NCBI RefSeq assembly: GCF_017873175.1
Contig: NZ_JAGGJW010000017.1
Span: 1-64,000, forward strand
Length of the DNA: 64,000 bases
Source: Neorhizobium petrolearium
GTDB lineage: Bacteria > Pseudomonadota > Alphaproteobacteria > Rhizobiales > Rhizobiaceae
Reading direction: 5' to 3'
This document shows, in pieces, positions 7,997-16,856 of the stretch. Both the position numbers and the translations under genes were made by a program. The notes under the pieces were generated by a model. The model was not told where the DNA came from. It saw nothing but the letters and a program-made list of their open reading frames with translations, and searched no databases. Position 1 is the stretch's first letter. The number at the start of each line of letters is the position of its first letter.

Positions 7997-8253
7997 GGCC
8001 GGGGACACACACCGCGCCAGATCGCCCCGGCGAAGGCCAGTGTCGAGATCCACAGCGGCACCAAAGCGATGAGCCCCAGACGCCGATAGGAAAGAACGAG
8101 GAAGGCGACCAATGCCAGACCACCGGCTCCCGTGACCGCCGGATACCGAACAAAGACGCTCGAAACACCGAAAACGATCGCCACGCAGATCAGTGCCGCC
8201 GCGGTCATTTCCTGCACAGAGAGGGGTGGAGTCGGCTTGACGGTAGCCTCCAC
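7993..8253 (-). CDS. Small hydrophobic membrane protein of unknown function
   Basis: An 86-residue protein starting at a GTG (8253) with GAGGA a few bases upstream, just after the stop of the SDR gene. It has two or three predicted membrane helices (MTAAALICVAIVFGVSSVFV, AVTGAGGLALVAFLVLSY and LGLIALVPLWISTLAFAGAI). I do not recognise the family. It lies last in the leftward acyl-CoA operon and may have been longer, because its end falls at the junction with the pRiA4b fragment. The hydrophobic pattern and ribosome site are what support it as a gene. Confidence 0.45.
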   Translation of the reverse strand: MEATVKPTPPLSVQEMTAAALICVAIVFGVSSVFVRYPAVTGAGGLALVAFLVLSYRRLGLIALVPLWISTLAFAGAIWRGVCPRP

Positions 8254-8258
8254 AGTCC

Positions 8259-9182
8259 TCAGATCGGATCCCAGCAGAATACGTCACCCGAACGCTCCAT
8301 CGGGACGACGCTCGCCTTGAAGGCGGGTAGGACGCGTTCGGCTATCAGGGCCGGCGTCCAACCTCCTCCCGATTGGACGCTGCGAATCGGTCGCATGGCG
8401 TTGAACAGGAACAGTTCATTGAGACGAGCTGCGAAAACCTGGCCTGTAATTCCCTCCGCCGCGGCCGATGCCAGGAAGACGACGAGCGGCGCGTTGGTCT
8501 CCGGCGTCATGCGCTTCATGCGTTCGACGCGCGCCTGTTCCTCCGGAGTCGTTGCAGGAATGGAGCTCGTCATCCGGCTCCAGGCGAAGGGCGCGACGCA
8601 GTTCGAGCGCACGCCGAACCGGCTCATGTCCAGAGCGATTGATTTCGAAAGGCCAACGATGCCGAGCTTGGCCGCGGCGTAGTTCGCCTGACCGAAATTT
8701 CCGATCAGGCCGGAGGTGCTGGTCATATGCACGAAGGCGCCTCTGCCTTGAGCACGAAACGGCTCAGCGGCCGCACGGCTCATATAGAAGCTGCCGTTCA
8801 AATGCACATTTATCACCGCCTCCCAGTCGGAAGGATCCATCTTGTGGAAGATGACGTCTCGAAGGATCCCGGCATTGTTGACCACCACATCCACCTGACC
8901 GAAGCTGTCCATGGTCATTTCGATGGTGCGGCGTGCGGCGTTCCATTCGGACACGCTTTCGCTCGAGATGATCGCCTGGCCGCCGAGCTGCTCGATCATC
9001 GCCTTGGTTTCCTCTGCGGGTGCGCTGGAGCGCTCGCCGCTCCCTCCCAGTGAAACGCCGATATCATTGATCACCACGCGAGCGCCCGCCCGGGCAAACT
9101 CCAGCGCAATGCCTCGACCGATGCCACCGCCCGCTCCCGTGACGACCGCGACCTTGCCCTCCAGTCCCAAATCGACTGTCAT
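8259..9182 (-). CDS. SDR-family 3-hydroxyacyl-CoA-type dehydrogenase
   Basis: A 307-residue short-chain dehydrogenase, longer than the classical 250. It has the cofactor site TGAGGGIGRG, NNAGILRD, a catalytic serine region HMTSTSG and YAAAKLG (Y-x3-K). The extended middle and the acyl-CoA neighbours resemble the dehydrogenase part of peroxisomal-type MFE-2 proteins, so oxidation of a 3-hydroxyacyl-CoA is likely. The start is supported by AAGGAGGG upstream. It follows the acyl-CoA dehydrogenase gene by 27 bases in the same leftward operon. The precise substrate cannot be read from the sequence. Confidence 0.85.
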   Translation of the reverse strand: MTVDLGLEGKVAVVTGAGGGIGRGIALEFARAGARVVINDIGVSLGGSGERSSAPAEETKAMIEQLGGQAIISSESVSEWNAARRTIEMTMDSFGQVDVVVNNAGILRDVIFHKMDPSDWEAVINVHLNGSFYMSRAAAEPFRAQGRGAFVHMTSTSGLIGNFGQANYAAAKLGIVGLSKSIALDMSRFGVRSNCVAPFAWSRMTSSIPATTPEEQARVERMKRMTPETNAPLVVFLASAAAEGITGQVFAARLNELFLFNAMRPIRSVQSGGGWTPALIAERVLPAFKASVVPMERSGDVFCWDPI

Positions 9183-9209
9183 TTCGAATTCCCTCCTTGA
9201 ACAGGCGTT

Positions 9210-10385
9210 TTATCGGCCGAGACCGAGCACTTGTTTGGCAACAATGTTGCGCTGAATTTCCGATGAGCCACCATAAATCGATGTTGGTCGCGCCTGAAGG
9301 AAGACACTGCCGGGGTAGAGCGTCGGAGCGTCCAGCAGCGGCCCTGCAAGCGTTCCCAGTTCGCCGGCGACCTCCAGTATCCGGTCTGTGATCTCCTGGT
9401 AGAGCGCGGACTGGTTGATCTTCAGCATGGAAACGTCAGGGCCGAGCGTTTCGCCGCGTCGCACCTTGTCTGCGAAGGTCTTGTAAAAGGACTTGTGGTC
9501 CTCGAGCTCCATGCGCAATCCGTTGAGGAGTGATGCATAGTCAGCGCTCTTTCCCAGATGGTCGCAAAGCCGCTCGAGATGGTCGAGCGCTCCTTCCGAT
9601 TGCTTTGGTGAGCCCAGGAACAGACGTTCGAAGCCAAGCAGGTTCTTGGCGGTGGTCCAGCCCGAATTCACCTCCCCGACGATCGAGTCGGCGGGGATGC
9701 GAACATCGTCGAAGAAGACCTCTGCGAATTCGTCGTGCATGTCGATGTTGACGATCGGACGAACCTTCACGCCGGGCGTATCCATCGGCACAAGAAAGAA
9801 GCTTATGCCTTTTTGCTTGGCGGCCTGCTGGTCCGTGCGGGCAAGCACGAAGATCCATTGCGCGTCCATGCCCAGCGTCGTCCAGATCTTCTGCCCGTTG
9901 ATCACCCACTGATCGCCTTCGCGCACGGCCGACGTGCGGAGCGCCGCAAGGTCGGAGCCGGCGTTGGGTTCGCTATAGCCTTGACACCAGACTATTTCGC
10001 CCGAGAGGATCTTCGGCAGATGGTAGGCGCGCTGAGCATCTGTTCCGTGAGCGATCAGGAGAGGACCGACCATGGTCAGGCCAGTATCGGGCAGTCGCGC
10101 ACAACCATAGCGCTCCATTTCCTCGAACATGATCAGCAGCTTCGAGGGAGAGAGTCCCATCCCGCCATGTTCGCGCGGCCATCCAGGCGCTACCCAGCCC
10201 TGCAGCGACAGGATCTTGTACCAGGGCATGGCTTCTGCGGCGTGCAGCCGCTTGGGTGGACTGCGCAGTTCCTGCGGATAGTTGGTAGCGATCCAGCGAC
10301 CTATCGTAGCGCGGAAGTCCGCATCCGAAAGCGTGTTCAGGTCCGCATGCGGCTCGGGTGCCGTCAGGCTAGCGATGGCTGTCAT
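9210..10385 (-). CDS. Acyl-CoA dehydrogenase (catalytic-type subunit)
   Basis: A 391-residue FAD-dependent acyl-CoA dehydrogenase. It carries CQGYSEPNAGSDLAALRTSA (flavin and substrate contacts), GQKIWTTLGMDAQW and the C-terminal YGGSSEIQRNIVAKQVLGLG motif. It would make the first double bond in a CoA-bound acid and pass electrons to ETF. The ATG at 10385, one base after the hydratase stop, is preferred over an upstream frame extension. A second, more divergent dehydrogenase gene (11145-12203) sits in the same operon. The pair resembles two-gene heteromeric enzymes known from steroid and branched-acid degradation, but that pairing is inference. Confidence 0.88.
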   Translation of the reverse strand: MTAIASLTAPEPHADLNTLSDADFRATIGRWIATNYPQELRSPPKRLHAAEAMPWYKILSLQGWVAPGWPREHGGMGLSPSKLLIMFEEMERYGCARLPDTGLTMVGPLLIAHGTDAQRAYHLPKILSGEIVWCQGYSEPNAGSDLAALRTSAVREGDQWVINGQKIWTTLGMDAQWIFVLARTDQQAAKQKGISFFLVPMDTPGVKVRPIVNIDMHDEFAEVFFDDVRIPADSIVGEVNSGWTTAKNLLGFERLFLGSPKQSEGALDHLERLCDHLGKSADYASLLNGLRMELEDHKSFYKTFADKVRRGETLGPDVSMLKINQSALYQEITDRILEVAGELGTLAGPLLDAPTLYPGSVFLQARPTSIYGGSSEIQRNIVAKQVLGLGR

Positions 10386-10386
10386 T

Positions 10387-11148
10387 TCATTCTCCCCTGA
10401 ATACTGCTGCACGCTTCTCGAAAAAGGCTGCGCGCCCTTCCAACGCGTCAGCGCTGAACAAGAGCGTCGGCTGGATCTGGCGTTCGAATTCGAGCGCCCT
10501 GTCGACCTCCAAGGCGAGGAAGTCCTTTACATAGGCCTCGGCAAAGGCGCAGCTTCTGCCGCAGTGCCGGCGAAAGCCTTGGCTGCGGCAAGCGCTCCAC
10601 CTTCCGGTACGAGTTCGTCCACGAAGCCGAGGCGGTACCCCTCCAGCGCATCGATCGTTGCCGAGGCGAGGATGATACGGCGCCCGTGCGAAGCCTATGC
10701 GCGCTGGCAGCGTGGCCAGCAGCCCCATACTGGGGATCAGACCTATCTTGCCAAAACTCGAGGCAAAACGAGCCGTTTCCGCAGCAACGACGGTTTCGCA
10801 AGCCAACGCCAAAGCGAAGCCACCGCCAGCAGCCCACCCTTCAACGGCGGAGACGAGCGGCTTGGGAAACCTCACCATTCGCCCCACGAGATCCTTCACA
10901 ACCGAGAAACGATCGCGCGCCTCGGCGATGTTGGTCACAGCCTTCTGGTCACGAATATCGCCGCCGGTGGAAAAGTGCCCACCTGCACCCGTCAAAACAA
11001 CAGCGTGAACGGCTCGGTCGTGTTCAGCATCCGAGAGAAGCTGGACCAACCTGCGTCGCACTGCATGACCGACGGGATTGCAACGCTCGGGCTCGTCCAT
11101 CGTGAGGATCAGAAGTCCCTCTTCAAGGGCCGCCGCAATCCCGGTCAT
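10387..11148 (-). pseudogene. Enoyl-CoA hydratase/isomerase with two compensating frameshifts
   Basis: The first 155 residues are a normal crotonase fold (VLTGAGGHFSTGGDI oxyanion region, GWAAGGGFALALACE). Near 10685 the frame changes: the expected RIILASATIDALEGYRLGF sequence is in the neighbouring frame until about 10550. There the original frame resumes with AYVKDFLALEVDRALEFERQ through to the end. The open frame is thus continuous over 253 codons, but about 45 residues in the middle are scrambled. Either the gene is inactive or two base-call errors occurred. It overlaps the upstream dehydrogenase gene by ATGA. Confidence 0.75.
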
Positions 11149-12203
11149 GGCCGCCCCTCCGTCAGGCCGCCGTAACGTTGGCGATGGAAACCCGCGCTGC
11201 CGTAACGCGGTGCCAGCACCATGGCACGGCGCAGGAACAATCCGATATCGGCCTCTTCCGTATATCCGATGGCACCGTGAAGCTGCACCGCCTGTCTCGT
11301 AACCAGCATGGCGGCATCGGCGGCCCGCGCCTTCGCTCTGGAGACGATACGACGGCAGTCGTCGCCCGAATCGAACGCTTCGACGGCATCGCGTAGCACC
11401 GCCCGCGTCAAGCCAATCTCGATTTCCATATCCACAGCCCTGTGCTGCAGCGCCTGGAAGTGGCCGATAGGTTGGCCGAACTGGACGCGTGTCTTGAGAT
11501 AGTCGAGCGTGATGGCAAAGGCGCGCCCCATGATTCCAAGCAATGCCGACGCCGTGGCCAGGGCCGCGGCTTCGAGCGCCTTCGCATCTGGCGCAGATAG
11601 CCGTTCCGCCTCGACCCCATCGAGGATCAAGGTCGCCGTGTGACCGCCATCGATGGTGTTTTCGATTTCAAGCGACATGCCCGCGGCTTTCGCGTCGACC
11701 AACCAGCAGGCTTCAGTCGAAACGACGAGAAACGCATTGGCGGCGGCGGCCATTGGCACGAAACGCTGTCTTCCCGAGATCCGCCCCTCGGCCTCCGTGA
11801 TGTCTCCGGCGATCGTGAGGCCATCGGGAGCATCGAGCCAGGCCGGCAAGATAAGCTTGTCACCGCTCAACGCTTCGGCGGGTGCGTCCTTGCCCATGAA
11901 ATCGAGAGCAAGCTGGGCCTCGATGAGCGGCTCGGGCAGCAACGCCGCTCCTACTTCGCCAGCGAGCGCCGCATATTCCGCCATGCCAAGGCCTGCGCCG
12001 CCTGCCGCTTCCGGCAGCCGAATTCCAAGCCAACCCATGGCGGAGATCTCGCTCCAGCGTCCTCGATCTATTCCCGGCCTGCTAAAGCGCAGATGTCGAA
12101 TCGCCTTGAGATCGCCATCGCGCGAGGCAATGCCTGCAGCGCTTTCGACCAACAGGCGCACCCCCTCAAGCCTGTCCTCGCCAGTTGCGAGCGCTGCATC
12201 CAT
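11145..12203 (-). CDS. Acyl-CoA dehydrogenase, divergent partner subunit
   Basis: A 352-residue acyl-CoA dehydrogenase-like protein with the middle and C-terminal domain pattern KTRVQFGQPIGHFQALQHR and QAVQLHGAIGYTEEADIGLF. The N-terminal flavin-contact loop is weak and the final helix departs from the usual EIQR form, typical of the partner chain in heteromeric acyl-CoA dehydrogenases. The ATG at 12203 is chosen because GAGGAGGAAA precedes it; the frame is open for another 50 codons upstream without similarity. It overlaps the hydratase start by four bases. It probably assembles with the product of 9210-10385. Confidence 0.83.
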   Translation of the reverse strand: MDAALATGEDRLEGVRLLVESAAGIASRDGDLKAIRHLRFSRPGIDRGRWSEISAMGWLGIRLPEAAGGAGLGMAEYAALAGEVGAALLPEPLIEAQLALDFMGKDAPAEALSGDKLILPAWLDAPDGLTIAGDITEAEGRISGRQRFVPMAAAANAFLVVSTEACWLVDAKAAGMSLEIENTIDGGHTATLILDGVEAERLSAPDAKALEAAALATASALLGIMGRAFAITLDYLKTRVQFGQPIGHFQALQHRAVDMEIEIGLTRAVLRDAVEAFDSGDDCRRIVSRAKARAADAAMLVTRQAVQLHGAIGYTEEADIGLFLRRAMVLAPRYGSAGFHRQRYGGLTEGRP

Positions 12204-12216
12204 CGCCGTTTCCTCC

Positions 12217-13062
12217 TCATTCGAATTGGGCGAGACCGTTTCCGAGCACCACCATGCCGCGCTCCGCCGCGCACACGCGGAAGGAGCCGTCCGGCCAGAT
12301 TTCCGTAAGCAATGTCTCCCCCGGCAGGACTGTCGAACTGAAACGAACGTCAAGCCCCTTGAGTCGCGTCGGATCGCCTGCGCAAAGCGTCTTCATCAGA
12401 GCATGCGCGGCGATGCCCAGGCTGCACAATCCGTGCAGGATGGGCCGCTCGAATCCGGCCTTGGCGGCAACATCAGGATCAATGTGCAAGGGATTGTCGT
12501 CGCCATTCCAACGGTACCAGAGCGCCTGCTCGGGTCGAGTTTGCGTCTTGCGCACAAACGTGGGATCCGTTTCGGGAAGCGTATGGGTCTGCTTCACCGG
12601 ACCGACCGGCCCCCCGAAACCTCCGTCCCCGCGCAGGAAGGTGGTGGCATGGGTTGTCGCGTAGAGCCTGCCATCGTCCGCGTCGCGCAATTCCTTTTCG
12701 GTATAGAGTAGCGCGCCGCGCCCGGCGCCCTTGTCGATGATGCCGGTAACGCGGGTCTTGCCGATCACTACACCTTCAGGCGGTAACGGGGCATGCAGCG
12801 TAATGCCTTGCTCGCCATGGACAAGGCGCAGCGCGTCGACCCCGGTATCGGGATTTGCAAGCCAGAACCCCGGGTGGCCGAGCACCAGCGGCAAGGTCGG
12901 AAAGGGTGCCAGCGCGCCAGCGCCAACAAACTGCAAATCACCGCGGTCCATCGGATCCTGTCCGACACCGATCGACAAAGCATAGAAGGCACACTCGCGC
13001 GGACCGTAGCTCTGACGGACCTCGGGAATGTCGTAGGCCATCAACTTTTCGTAGTCGATCAC
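12217..13062 (-). CDS. MaoC-family (2-enoyl-CoA hydratase 2) dehydratase
   Basis: A 281-residue double hot-dog protein. The hydratase-2 motif is clear at YRWNGDDNPLHIDPDVAAKA followed by GFERPILHGLCSLG, with the catalytic aspartate and histidine of the D-x-N-P-[LI]-H signature. This full-length two-domain form resembles the hydratase part of peroxisomal multifunctional enzyme type 2. It hydrates trans-2-enoyl-CoA to the (R)-3-hydroxyacyl-CoA, which the operon's SDR could then oxidise. Its ATG overlaps the stop of the upstream ligase remnant by four bases. Confidence 0.88.
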   Translation of the reverse strand: MIDYEKLMAYDIPEVRQSYGPRECAFYALSIGVGQDPMDRGDLQFVGAGALAPFPTLPLVLGHPGFWLANPDTGVDALRLVHGEQGITLHAPLPPEGVVIGKTRVTGIIDKGAGRGALLYTEKELRDADDGRLYATTHATTFLRGDGGFGGPVGPVKQTHTLPETDPTFVRKTQTRPEQALWYRWNGDDNPLHIDPDVAAKAGFERPILHGLCSLGIAAHALMKTLCAGDPTRLKGLDVRFSSTVLPGETLLTEIWPDGSFRVCAAERGMVVLGNGLAQFE

Positions 13063-14660
13063 GGCAAAACCTCCTCATCGCACTCGATCACCGCGTCGAG
13101 CGCGAAGGCCCCGTCGGGCAGCGCGAGCACCGGATTGAGATCGATCGCGCGCAGGCGAGGGCCCGCAGCGACGGCAAATGCGGAAAGCCGTGACAACATG
13201 GATGCAAGCGCATCGAGATCGACGGGCGCGCGACCGCGTGCCCCGGTCAGGATTGCCGCTGCCTTGATCGACAGGATCATTTCCCGGCGACGGGGCCAAA
13301 GACAAGGTCGCGGCCGATACCCATCAGGCATTCGACGCCACCCGAAAGCTGTCGGGCAACCAGGATACCGGCAATGCGCGCCTCGGGAGCCGTCCTGCCA
13401 ACCGTGCCAAGAATATCGTGATAGGCGGCCCGGACGGAATCGGTATCGACCAGGTTCAGCCTGACGCCGCCGATATCGGACTTGTGAACGATGTCGGGCG
13501 AAACGATCTTCATCACGACAGGGAAACCGAGTTCGGCAGCGGCGGCTACCGCCTCCTCCGCCGAGTGCACGATCCGCTCGGCGGCAGCCGCTATGCCGGC
13601 TTTCGCGAGAAGCGCCTTTGCCGCGTATTCGTCGGGACTGACGGCCGGCAGGCGGACATTCGGCAGTTCCGGCAGCGCCTTCGGCTTCCGGGCCATCATT
13701 TCGCCGACCCGTCCCATCGCCGCAATGGCCCGCACGGCCCGGCTTGGATCGGAAAATACAAGGAAACCGGCCTCTTCGTACGCGCGCGTGACGGCATCAT
13801 CCGCGATGATGCAGAGCGCCAGCAGCCGGTCGGGAAATTCGGCGCGGATCTTGTGCAAGGTTTCGCGCAGTTTCGGCGCAAGCGTCGCGCTCCCGGCTAC
13901 ATAGGTCATGAAACAAAGGATAGAGCGATATTCGCCATCCCTGATCGCCGCGCGGGTGAACTGCTCGAACAATGACATGTCGTTCAGTGCCTGGGCCGTG
14001 CAGTCGAGCGGATTGGCCGGAGCGCCATAAGGCAGAAGCTGTTTCAACCGGACCTGCGCCTCGGCCGGCATGGTCGGCATCGGCAAGCCCACCAGTTCTG
14101 CCTCATCGCTGGCGACAATCCCCGCGCCGCCGCTGATGGTGATCACGCCGAGACTATTGTGGGCAGGATAGATCCGCTGCCGCGCCGCGTAGGCGAAATC
14201 AAGCATCTGCTCGGTATCACGCACCCGGATGACGCCATGTTCGGCGAGAACTGCCTCGGCCACGGCATCGTCCCCGGTGAGCGAGGCCGTATGCGAGGCG
14301 GCCGCCGAAGCGCCGATCGGGCTGCGTCCGGATTTCAGCATGAAGACCGGCTTGCCGGCCGCTCGCGCCGCATCGAGGGCGGCGATCATGCGGTCCGCGT
14401 CGCGAAAACCCTCCTGATAGGCGCAGATCACGTCCACCGCATCACTGCCGGCCATCCAGCCGATGGCGTCGGCGACCGTCACATCCGCCTCGTTGCCGGT
14501 GGTGACCAGAACCGAGGTCCCAAGGCCGCGCACCCGCGCCACGGCCGCAAGATGCGTTCCGTAAGCGCCCGACTGGCTGGCGATGCCGACATTGCCCGGC
14601 AGGGGGAAGTCCATTTCCAGAAACGAGGAAAAGGTGCCGTAATATCCCAAGGCGGACGTG
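13059..14660 (-). pseudogene. ADP-forming acyl-CoA synthetase (acetate-CoA ligase type), broken
   Basis: Two pieces of one gene are present. From about 14660 down to 13277 run the CoA-binding and Ligase-CoA domains (GNVGIASQSGAYGTHLA, VFMLKSGRSPIGASAAASHT) and the ATP-grasp part (VVMKIVSPDIVHKSDIGGVR). At DLVFGPVAG the frame stops, and the C-terminal end (SIKAAAILTGARGRAPVDLD to 13059) follows in another frame. Family alignment implies about 30-40 residues, including the ATP-grasp loop after FGPV, are deleted. The N-terminal CoA-binding domain is cut off by an IS256 fragment at about 14660. The gene is not functional; it once headed this operon. Confidence 0.85.
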
Positions 14661-15225
14661 TCCAAGGTTCTTTCCGCGACCTGGCAGCGCTGCAGGGTCC
14701 ACTTCATGAGAAACGCATTGGCCCATGCCGGGAAGAGCGGTCGGCGTGTCGTCTCCGCCTTCATTGCCACGGCGTTTGCCCAGGACACGCCGGAGGCTGC
14801 AAGCCAGCAGTGGCGCAACGTCGCCGATCAGATCAGACCGAAAGTGCCCAAGCTCGCAACTCTCATGGACAGTGCCGAGGAGGACGTGCTGGCCTACATG
14901 ACCTTTCCCAAGGCGCATTGGACCAAGCTGCACTCGACCAATCCCATCGAGCGGCTGAACGGCAAGATCAAGCGGCGCACCGAGGTCGTCGGCATCTTTC
15001 CCAACGACGATGCCGTCGTCAGGCTCGTCGGTGCCTTGTTGCTCGAGCAGAACGACGAATGGGCCGTCCAGCGATCACGCTAAATGACCCTTGAGACCAT
15101 CGCGACAATGAGCGATGATCCCCTCATCAGCCTGCCCGCCGCGGCAAGCTGATCCAGTCCCGGCTCTGCCCGGAAGGCACGGCGAACGCCGAAGCTACAC
15201 CCCCTGGGACACGATCCGACCAACT
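14661..15225 (+). mobile_element. IS256-family insertion sequence remnant (3' part)
   Basis: The coding part (to 15152) matches the C-terminal third of IS256/mutator transposases: ATWQRCRVHFMRNALAHAG, HSTNPIERLNGKIKRRTEVV and GIFPNDDAVVRLVGALL. A TAA at 15081 interrupts it where the family has tyrosine (RY-MTLETI), and the frame then continues as MTLETIATMSDDPLISLPAA to a TGA at 15150. The tail around 15198-15222 (GAAGCTACACC...GGGACACGAT) resembles an IS256 terminal repeat. The 5' two-thirds, including the first catalytic residues, are gone. The remnant abuts and truncates the acyl-CoA synthetase gene. Confidence 0.8.
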
Positions 15226-15239
15226 TCCGCCGCAGCGAG

Positions 15240-15382
15240 GTGATTGTCATCGGGCTTTGCGCCTGGCCGTAGATCTGCACGAAGCGCGGACCGAACAGGA
15301 ACAGTGCTTCGTCGTAAGACGCGAGTTTCTCCGCACCTTTTTCCAAGGTCATGTTGCTCACGGGTTCAAAGTAGGCTGCCAC
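15240..15382 (-). pseudogene. AMP-dependent acyl-CoA ligase, internal fragment
   Basis: Reading leftward, ASYDEALFLFGPRFVQIYGQ followed by AQSPMTITSLRR matches the central region of AMP-forming acyl-CoA synthetases (the F-G-P-x-[FL]-x-Q-x-Y-G-Q-[TG]-E-[ST] motif). The conserved glutamate position reads Q here. Only about 45 residues remain between IS256 sequence and unrelated DNA. It is a leftover of a ligase gene cut by the IS256 element. No start or end of the original gene can be seen. Confidence 0.55.
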
Positions 15383-15646
15383 ATTGAAGTTCTATCACGA
15401 TGTAGGCTTCGAGCAGAACAAGACAGGCTTCCAGGTTCGGCGCATTCCACCTCGGGCCTCGTAACGCGCCATAAATAAATCGCCCGTGAATGCCCCAATA
15501 TAAGCCTACCGTATATCGGTGCCCTTTAATGTTCAGGGGCCAACCAAGCTCCGGAAGCTGGAAGCATATTCTTGACGCCCCAACTGCGATTAGACAACTC
15601 CATCATTCGGGAGTGGAATGGTCGGGACGCGCGGCAGCGACACATA

Positions 15647-16441
15647 TCAGGCGATGTCGCCCGTATGCGTTTCGAGTTTCGCGGCCAATTTGTCCGCAAC
15701 CTCGATCAGCGGCACAAGAAACTGATCGCGCGCCGCATCCGGCGTCATGGCGCGGCGCAGATAGATGATGTTCATGGCGCCGAACACCTGCGAGTGCGTC
15801 CTGATCGGGACGCCGATGCTGAAAAACTTGGACTCGTAGTTTTCGCGCGAATAGCTTTCGTCCATCGTGGCATAGCCCCGTGCCCGCACGTTTTCGAGCA
15901 GCGCTTCCAATGCGTCCAAGGCGCGCGCGAGGGCGAATTCCGGTGCGGGATTCTTCTGTGCGCGCTCCAGGAAAGCTTGCCGTTCCTCTTCCGGGCAGAA
16001 GGCGAGATAGGCCCGCCCGAGGCTGGTGTGGAGCACCGGTGCCCGGTATCCCGGCTTGCGGAAAAAGCGCATCGGCTCGGTTTCGCGCGATGTCTCGATG
16101 ACCAGCATTGCGTCCTCGTCGAAGATCGACACATCCGAAGGCCAACCAATGGATTGCCGGAACTGCGCCAGATCCTCGGACACAATTGCGCCGATGGCCT
16201 GATGCCGGTTGTAGCCAACGCTGAGCTGCAGGGTCTTGCCGGTGACACGGTAGGTCCGGCTGTCGCTGTCGCGCACAATATATCCGGCATGGGCCAGCGT
16301 GGTCAGCATCCGGACGATGGTTGCCTTGTCCAGCGATGTCAGGCGGTGAATTTCGCCCACCGTGGCGTTTCCTGTCGTCTTGTTGATCGCGGCCAGAACG
16401 TCGAGCACCCGCAAGGCCGCGATCACCGGTTGGTAGGCCAT
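15647..16441 (-). CDS. IclR-family transcriptional regulator
   Basis: A 264-residue regulator with an N-terminal winged helix (VGEIHRLTSLDKATIVRMLTTLAHAGYI, residues about 28-55) and a C-terminal IclR effector domain (HTSLGRAYLAF, SIGVPIRTHSQVFGAMNI). These proteins bind small aromatic or organic acids and control catabolic operons. It is divergent from the acyl-CoA operon starting near 16676. The 234-base gap holds an operator-like motif (16635-16654) that recurs three more times up to 24.6 kb. It is the best candidate for binding that motif; this link is inference. Confidence 0.9.
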   Translation of the reverse strand: MAYQPVIAALRVLDVLAAINKTTGNATVGEIHRLTSLDKATIVRMLTTLAHAGYIVRDSDSRTYRVTGKTLQLSVGYNRHQAIGAIVSEDLAQFRQSIGWPSDVSIFDEDAMLVIETSRETEPMRFFRKPGYRAPVLHTSLGRAYLAFCPEEERQAFLERAQKNPAPEFALARALDALEALLENVRARGYATMDESYSRENYESKFFSIGVPIRTHSQVFGAMNIIYLRRAMTPDAARDQFLVPLIEVADKLAAKLETHTGDIA

Positions 16442-16634
16442 GTCAATTCCCTCCCGAACTTGTCATTTCCCCAACCGGGGCTTCCACGGATCGAGAGTGG
16501 TGCCAAGAATGAAGTGGATGGGGTGACAAGAAAATTCTCCGTTTGCGGCTTTCACATAGCCGTTTTTGTGACCGGTGAACAGCCTGCCGAACCAGGTTGC
16601 ATTTTGCATGAGGAGGACTATGCTAATAATGAAA

Positions 16635-16654
16635 TGAAATTTCACTTGGTGAAG
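16635..16654. promoter_or_regulatory. Operator-like motif A (IclR-gene intergenic region)
   Basis: TGAAATTTCACTTGGTGAAG, with the shared core ATTTCACTTGGTGAA, lies 22 bases before the start of the HIBADH remnant and between the divergent IclR and acyl-CoA operons. Related copies occur at 22777, 24492 and 24575. It contains both a TGAAATTTCA palindrome and a TTCAC...GTGAA arrangement. The position overlaps where a promoter would lie, consistent with repression and autoregulation. Confidence 0.5.
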
Positions 16655-16675
16655 TTCTCAGAATCGGAGGGGATC

Positions 16676-16846
16676 ATGTCCAGGACTGCATTTATCGACC
16701 TTGGGGCCATGGCTGGCCCGATGATGTCCAGTGTCGCGCGAAAGCGTCTTGCGATCAGCGCATATGATATTGTTCGGGCGGTGCGTGCGTGCGGCAGGCG
16801 CGGTCTTGGGGCTGGCGTCGAGCGGTCGCGTTTGACCCATGGCTGA
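16676..16846 (+). pseudogene. 3-hydroxyisobutyrate dehydrogenase-like, N-terminal fragment
   Basis: A good ribosome site (CGGAGGGG) precedes ATG 16676, and the first 40 residues (MSRTAFIDLGAMAGPMMSSV, then ISAYDI) follow the MmsB/HIBADH N-terminal Rossmann pattern M-x-x-x-x-F-I-G-L-G-x-M-G-x-P-M. The key G-L-G-x-M-G has become D-L-G-A-M-A, which would spoil NAD binding. After about 45 codons the frame shifts and ends at 16846, inside the start region of the next gene. It is a truncated leader gene of the acyl-CoA operon; translation of it may still couple to the next start. Confidence 0.6.
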
Positions 16847-16856
16847 GGGCGGTGCA

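Noticed and set aside
15572-16846. 424-codon rightward frame overlapping the IclR gene
   Set aside because: Most of it is antisense to the regulator. Only its last 57 codons, from ATG 16676, are real (HIBADH remnant).
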